Below, in pieces: positions 30,401 through 32,073 of a stretch of DNA of 32,073 nucleotides. The translations under genes were made by a program, and so were the position numbers. This DNA comes from Chthoniobacter flavus (GTDB lineage Bacteria > Verrucomicrobiota > Verrucomicrobiia > Chthoniobacterales > JACTMZ01): positions 1 to 32,073 of the forward strand of contig CAMDUL010000028.1 in assembly GCA_945878135.1 (NCBI GenBank). Reading direction: 5' to 3'. The notes under the pieces were generated by a model. The model made no database searches, was not told the DNA's origin, and saw nothing but the letters and a program-made list of their open reading frames with translations. The stretch's first letter is position 1; the number at the start of each line of letters is the position of its first letter.

Positions 30401-31336
30401 CTCGAAGCTTTCCGGCCCGTAGGGAATGGGCACGAAAGTCGGTCGCACCGAGCCGCTCAAAGGAATGCTGCGTTCCGTCGCGCCGGCACTGCTGAGAACC
30501 AAGTTGCCGGCAACTGCGCCCTCAGGCGCCGTGGCCGCCACGCGCACGTAAATCGTCCCAGAAGCTGCCCCGCCGGTTTGTGGCAGGCTCACGCTGGGCG
30601 CGAAAACAACATTGTCCTTCGAGACCTCGAAGTTTGCCGGCGCAGTGGCCAAAACCGATTCGGTGAGATTGGCACCGTCGACAGTCACGCTTTGCGAAGC
30701 GGAAGCCGTGCCGAGGAAGGTGGCAAAAGGAGAAAAGGCTCCGGCTGTGGTGATCGCCGGTGCAGTTGGGTCGATGCTGGTGAGCTTGTAGAGCTTCAGG
30801 TTTTCGCCGAACGATGACGCGTAGCAGACAAAACGAGGAGAGGATGCGTTGTATCTCAAGGTCCTCGTGCTCAAAGCGACGTTGGTCACGACGAAAAGGT
30901 TGGAGGCATACGCAAAATTCCAACGCTGATTGTCGCTGCTTACGGCGTCCACGGCTTGGATGTTGTTGCTTGAACCGGTGTAGGAGGCGTAGCGGGAAGT
31001 TACTTCGCTAAATATCGTGCGCCCCGCTCCATTGGTCTCAATGCGCCAGACAATGCCAGCTGGAGGATCGACGAGGGTGCCGCTGACAGGCGCTATGTCA
31101 GCCGGTGGATAAAGACTCCCAGTATGGGCGCTATCCATGGCAAATGCCCCACTTGAATTGGCAATGACATAATAGCCATCGGTGAGATCGGACACAGACG
31201 TGATCTCAATGAAAGTTCCTGCACCGGCATATTGAGCCGAGGCCTTGGAAGGAAAAGCCACAGAAATGGCTATCGCAGCCAGAGCAAACAAAGTCGTGAT
31301 GCTTTTGAGAGGAAGAGAGAGAAGATGGGGTGTCAT
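27467..31336 (-). CDS. large modular secreted protein
   Basis: 1289 residues from the ATG at 31336 that opens a signal peptide (about 1-35, cleavage near ASA-Q). Order of modules: an N-terminal YYVIANSSGAF-type domain (about 40-195); a beta repeat with A-x-NFEVSKDNVVF; a choice-of-anchor J/MAM-like domain (PESFETTSEPW to WQVDDVEIYD); a Calx-like stretch; two copies of a roughly 170-residue domain (WSADGS/WSAISS, GFRGG, GYQHTS, SDRGLP/SDRGLA); a fibronectin III-like domain between them; a second beta repeat with YEVSLDNTTF; then DPDGDSFSNAQEFAFGTNP and the C-terminal FSVPATG-FYRV tail. This architecture is typical of verrucomicrobial surface proteins. No enzyme domain is seen; adhesion or binding is inferred. 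Confidence 0.85.
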   Translation of the reverse strand: MTPHLLSLPLKSITTLFALAAIAISVAFPSKASAQYAGAGTFIEITSVSDLTDGYYVIANSSGAFAMDSAHTGSLYPPADIAPVSGTLVDPPAGIVWRIETNGAGRTIFSEVTSRYASYTGSSNNIQAVDAVSSDNQRWNFAYASNLFVVTNVALSTRTLRYNASSPRFVCYASSFGENLKLYKLTSIDPTAPAITTAGAFSPFATFLGTASASQSVTVDGANLTESVLATAPANFEVSKDNVVFAPSVSLPQTGGAASGTIYVRVAATAPEGAVAGNLVLSSAGATERSIPLSGSVRPTFVPIPYGPESFETTSEPWFTFDQAGSANWQYVTSTRGGGSSSGAPANKVWQANGFGSNVPAVDWLIIGPFDFSSAANPVISFNTLNAFTSFQTIVNELELIVSSNYDGLGNPAAATWSEALPFLKPVEENTKTASGQVALDPIAGQNGVYIAFRYTAGGTTSNTALWQVDDVEIYDATQPALAVTAPGSLDEGSAGIGTVILPATLGEDVTVTVTSADPAVLLVDNGYGDAPAASCEVPIFAGEISAGFNITTIRDFVPGSDVNVQVVAEAAGYDFGQAFVLVRNVDRVSADLTAGGYTQNFSTFSAATPELPAGWSADGSVLTFPAENNAWGEGFNSGFRGGANVFGYQHTSSTGVLRQILTLRNATAETIDAMTISYLGMVARVAENRSPIYSVTVNGELVGSLSYSTVSKANIQTTASLTNLSIAPGQIVEIIWTSDRGLPSDASKQIGIGNVSVQLGATLLPPSVSSLAVPAGTITRTSAELSAAVTSDGGETISAQGFVYAETGVNPNPQLGGTGVTAIPDATTGVGVMSGSLSGLTPGTSYSLAAYATNAQGTTYTPVATFTTISAAISFLGSYAESFNAFEGSLPTGWSAISSGGVLNYGGAWGTGSAAGFRGGVSDPGVLGYQHTSTSGALTVTATFINDTGAPITTLYVNYLGRVARVDETNDPAWAVSLDGNVVAELAYSTANASGEGGAPGDELLSAAITGLSIPDGAEFAISWVSDRGLAGGASRQIGLASFQISTSEIPDPAINIGGSLTSFSATEGSPSAAQSFSASGANLTGNITVTAPTDYEVSLDNTTFSSSVTLAQVGGTVASTPVYVRIAATAPVGNPAGQVSLASSGATTQNIAVTGTVSGGGSAYDTWASGFGLDPATTGAPTADPDGDSFSNAQEFAFGTNPTQGNAALTSASLSGGNLTVTFIERDSGVTYAVQNTTNLAAGPWNPAAVTPTTASDQTGVPTGYTRKQFSVPATGNGFYRVTATTP

Positions 31337-31394
31337 GGTAATTTGGTGGCGAGTGGAGAAGATAGTCAAAGTGCGCCCGCCAGACACTGGCGGC

Positions 31395-31426
31395 AACCTT
31401 TTTGTCCGCTCTGTGACAAAAAGGTT
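31395..31426. promoter_or_regulatory. 12-bp inverted repeat upstream of the large secreted protein gene
   Basis: AACCTTTTTGTC (31395-31406) and GACAAAAAGGTT (31415-31426) form a perfect 12-bp dyad around 8 nt, 59-90 bp before the start codon. It is placed like an operator for a dimeric regulator; a terminator is less likely because no T-run follows outside the stem. Confidence 0.5.
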
Positions 31427-31432
31427 ACATTC

Positions 31433-31462
31433 ATGACCAGCCGGGTAAGAATGACCAACCGG
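31433..31462. promoter_or_regulatory. direct repeat ATGACCA(G/A)CCGG
   Basis: ATGACCAGCCGG (31433-31444) and ATGACCAACCGG (31451-31462), 18 bp apart. It is adjacent to the dyad at 31395 and could be a second binding site. Confidence 0.4.
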
Positions 31463-31615
31463 CCCGCTAATAGCGCTGCAGAGAAATTGTTGGTCGGCGC
31501 TTGCGCGCCCGGTTGCGGAGGCAAAGTTGACGGCTCGGCGCGTGTAGCTGGACCTCAGCAAAGATTTGGGGCGCACCGAGCCACCCCCTGTGACGCTGCA
31601 TGGGCCGAGCGGAGG

Positions 31616-32073
31616 TCAGTTCGACGGGGCGGGAGCGGGTGCCGCGGGCGGGGCGGGGGCGCTGGAGCCGCGGGTTTCGGCCTCGACGTCTTTCATTCGC
31701 TTCTCGAGATCGCGCTGCAACTCGGCGGCGTTTTCCGGGACGTTGAACCCGTCCGCGATCTGCGCCTTGAGGATGGTCATCTGCGATTCGAGGTGCAGAC
31801 GTTCGAGTTTGGCCGCATTGACGCGCGCCTCGCGTTCCTTGACGCGTTCCTGGGCCAGGTCGAACTCCACGGGGGCCACGGGCGGCGGGGTCGGGGTGGC
31901 TTTGGGTGCGCCGCCGGGGATGACCTCGGGACGCATGCGGTCGCGGTGGTCGGGGCCGACCACGACATAGGCCACGGGAAACTCGCTGTAGTCGATCTCG
32001 GCGACCGTTTCGGCCGCGGGGCCGCCGTCGGGGGCGAGCACCTTGACGTTGAAATTGCCGGTCTTGGGCGGCA
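31616..32073 (-). CDS. partial protein, function unknown
   Basis: The 5' end runs off the window: the reading frame stays open to 32073 with PPKTGNFNVKVLAPDGG, so the true start is outside. About 152 residues are seen. The middle (PGGAPKATPTPPPVAPVEFD) is a Pro-rich linker, the next part (LAQERVKEREARVNAAKLER and following, about 60 residues) is a predicted coiled coil, and the end is a Ser/Ala/Pro-rich tail. An envelope or periplasmic location is possible, but no family is recognised. It is on the same strand as the large secreted protein gene and lies 279 bp upstream of it. Confidence 0.65.
   Translation of the reverse strand, partial: PPKTGNFNVKVLAPDGGPAAETVAEIDYSEFPVAYVVVGPDHRDRMRPEVIPGGAPKATPTPPPVAPVEFDLAQERVKEREARVNAAKLERLHLESQMTILKAQIADGFNVPENAAELQRDLEKRMKDVEAETRGSSAPAPPAAPAPAPSN

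Overview
The window is high-GC bacterial chromosome, most likely from the PVC superphylum and probably Verrucomicrobiota. The taxonomy is inferred from gene content, not from a marker-gene search. The clues are two orphan prepilin-type proteins with an Ala-Phe-Thr processing site, one ending in an H-X9-DG motif; large secreted proteins ending in a DPDGDSFSNAQEF-type linker plus an FSVPATG/FxR tail; a DUF1343 (NamZ-like) protein; and intergenic DNA full of short phased repeats.

Layout. 1-1670: lower-GC DNA (by eye) with a PIN-domain protein, a stand-alone RarA/MgsA C-terminal-domain protein and a small XRE regulator, all on the 3' side of the initiator tRNA gene (1673-1749); this looks like an island remnant. 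1785-3873 (minus): OB-fold secreted protein, fba, hpt. 3959-6808 (plus): a compact envelope/peptidoglycan cluster (OmpH/Skp-like chaperone, NamZ-like hydrolase, 3D-domain protein, GNAT). 6815-14318 (minus): ten tightly packed genes, in transcription order mscS-like, fabG, sixA, ogg-like glycosylase, tonB-like, exbB, exbD, def, a DUF697 protein with a broken P-loop, and a 5'-3' exonuclease. 14467-16737 (minus): an iron-sulfur photolyase-like gene behind a vapBC-type module. 16828-20988: a PEGA lipoprotein, then a plus-strand run of four (alkaline-phosphatase-like pseudoenzyme, secreted protein, H-X9-DG pseudopilin, exported protein). 21035-21939: a nucleotidyltransferase with a small overlapping partner. 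22221-22718: a GspG-like pseudopilin whose leader is encoded by a heptanucleotide repeat. 22972-24687: a secreted endonuclease I. 24798-27275: a RelE-type and an AbiEii-type module enclosed by an exact 48-bp direct repeat. 27467-31336: a 1289-residue modular secreted protein. 31616 to the end: a partial gene.

The most unusual material is in the spacers. At least nine loci between 14.3 and 27.4 kb carry short repeats with a strict 7-bp period, and a second class has a 9-bp period. Paired REP-like palindromes and two longer direct repeats bracket toxin-antitoxin genes. Five toxin/antitoxin-like modules occur in 32 kb. Together these suggest a chromosome on which small selfish modules and short repeats are exchanged.

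Assignments rest on motif recognition and translated sequence only; no database search was run.
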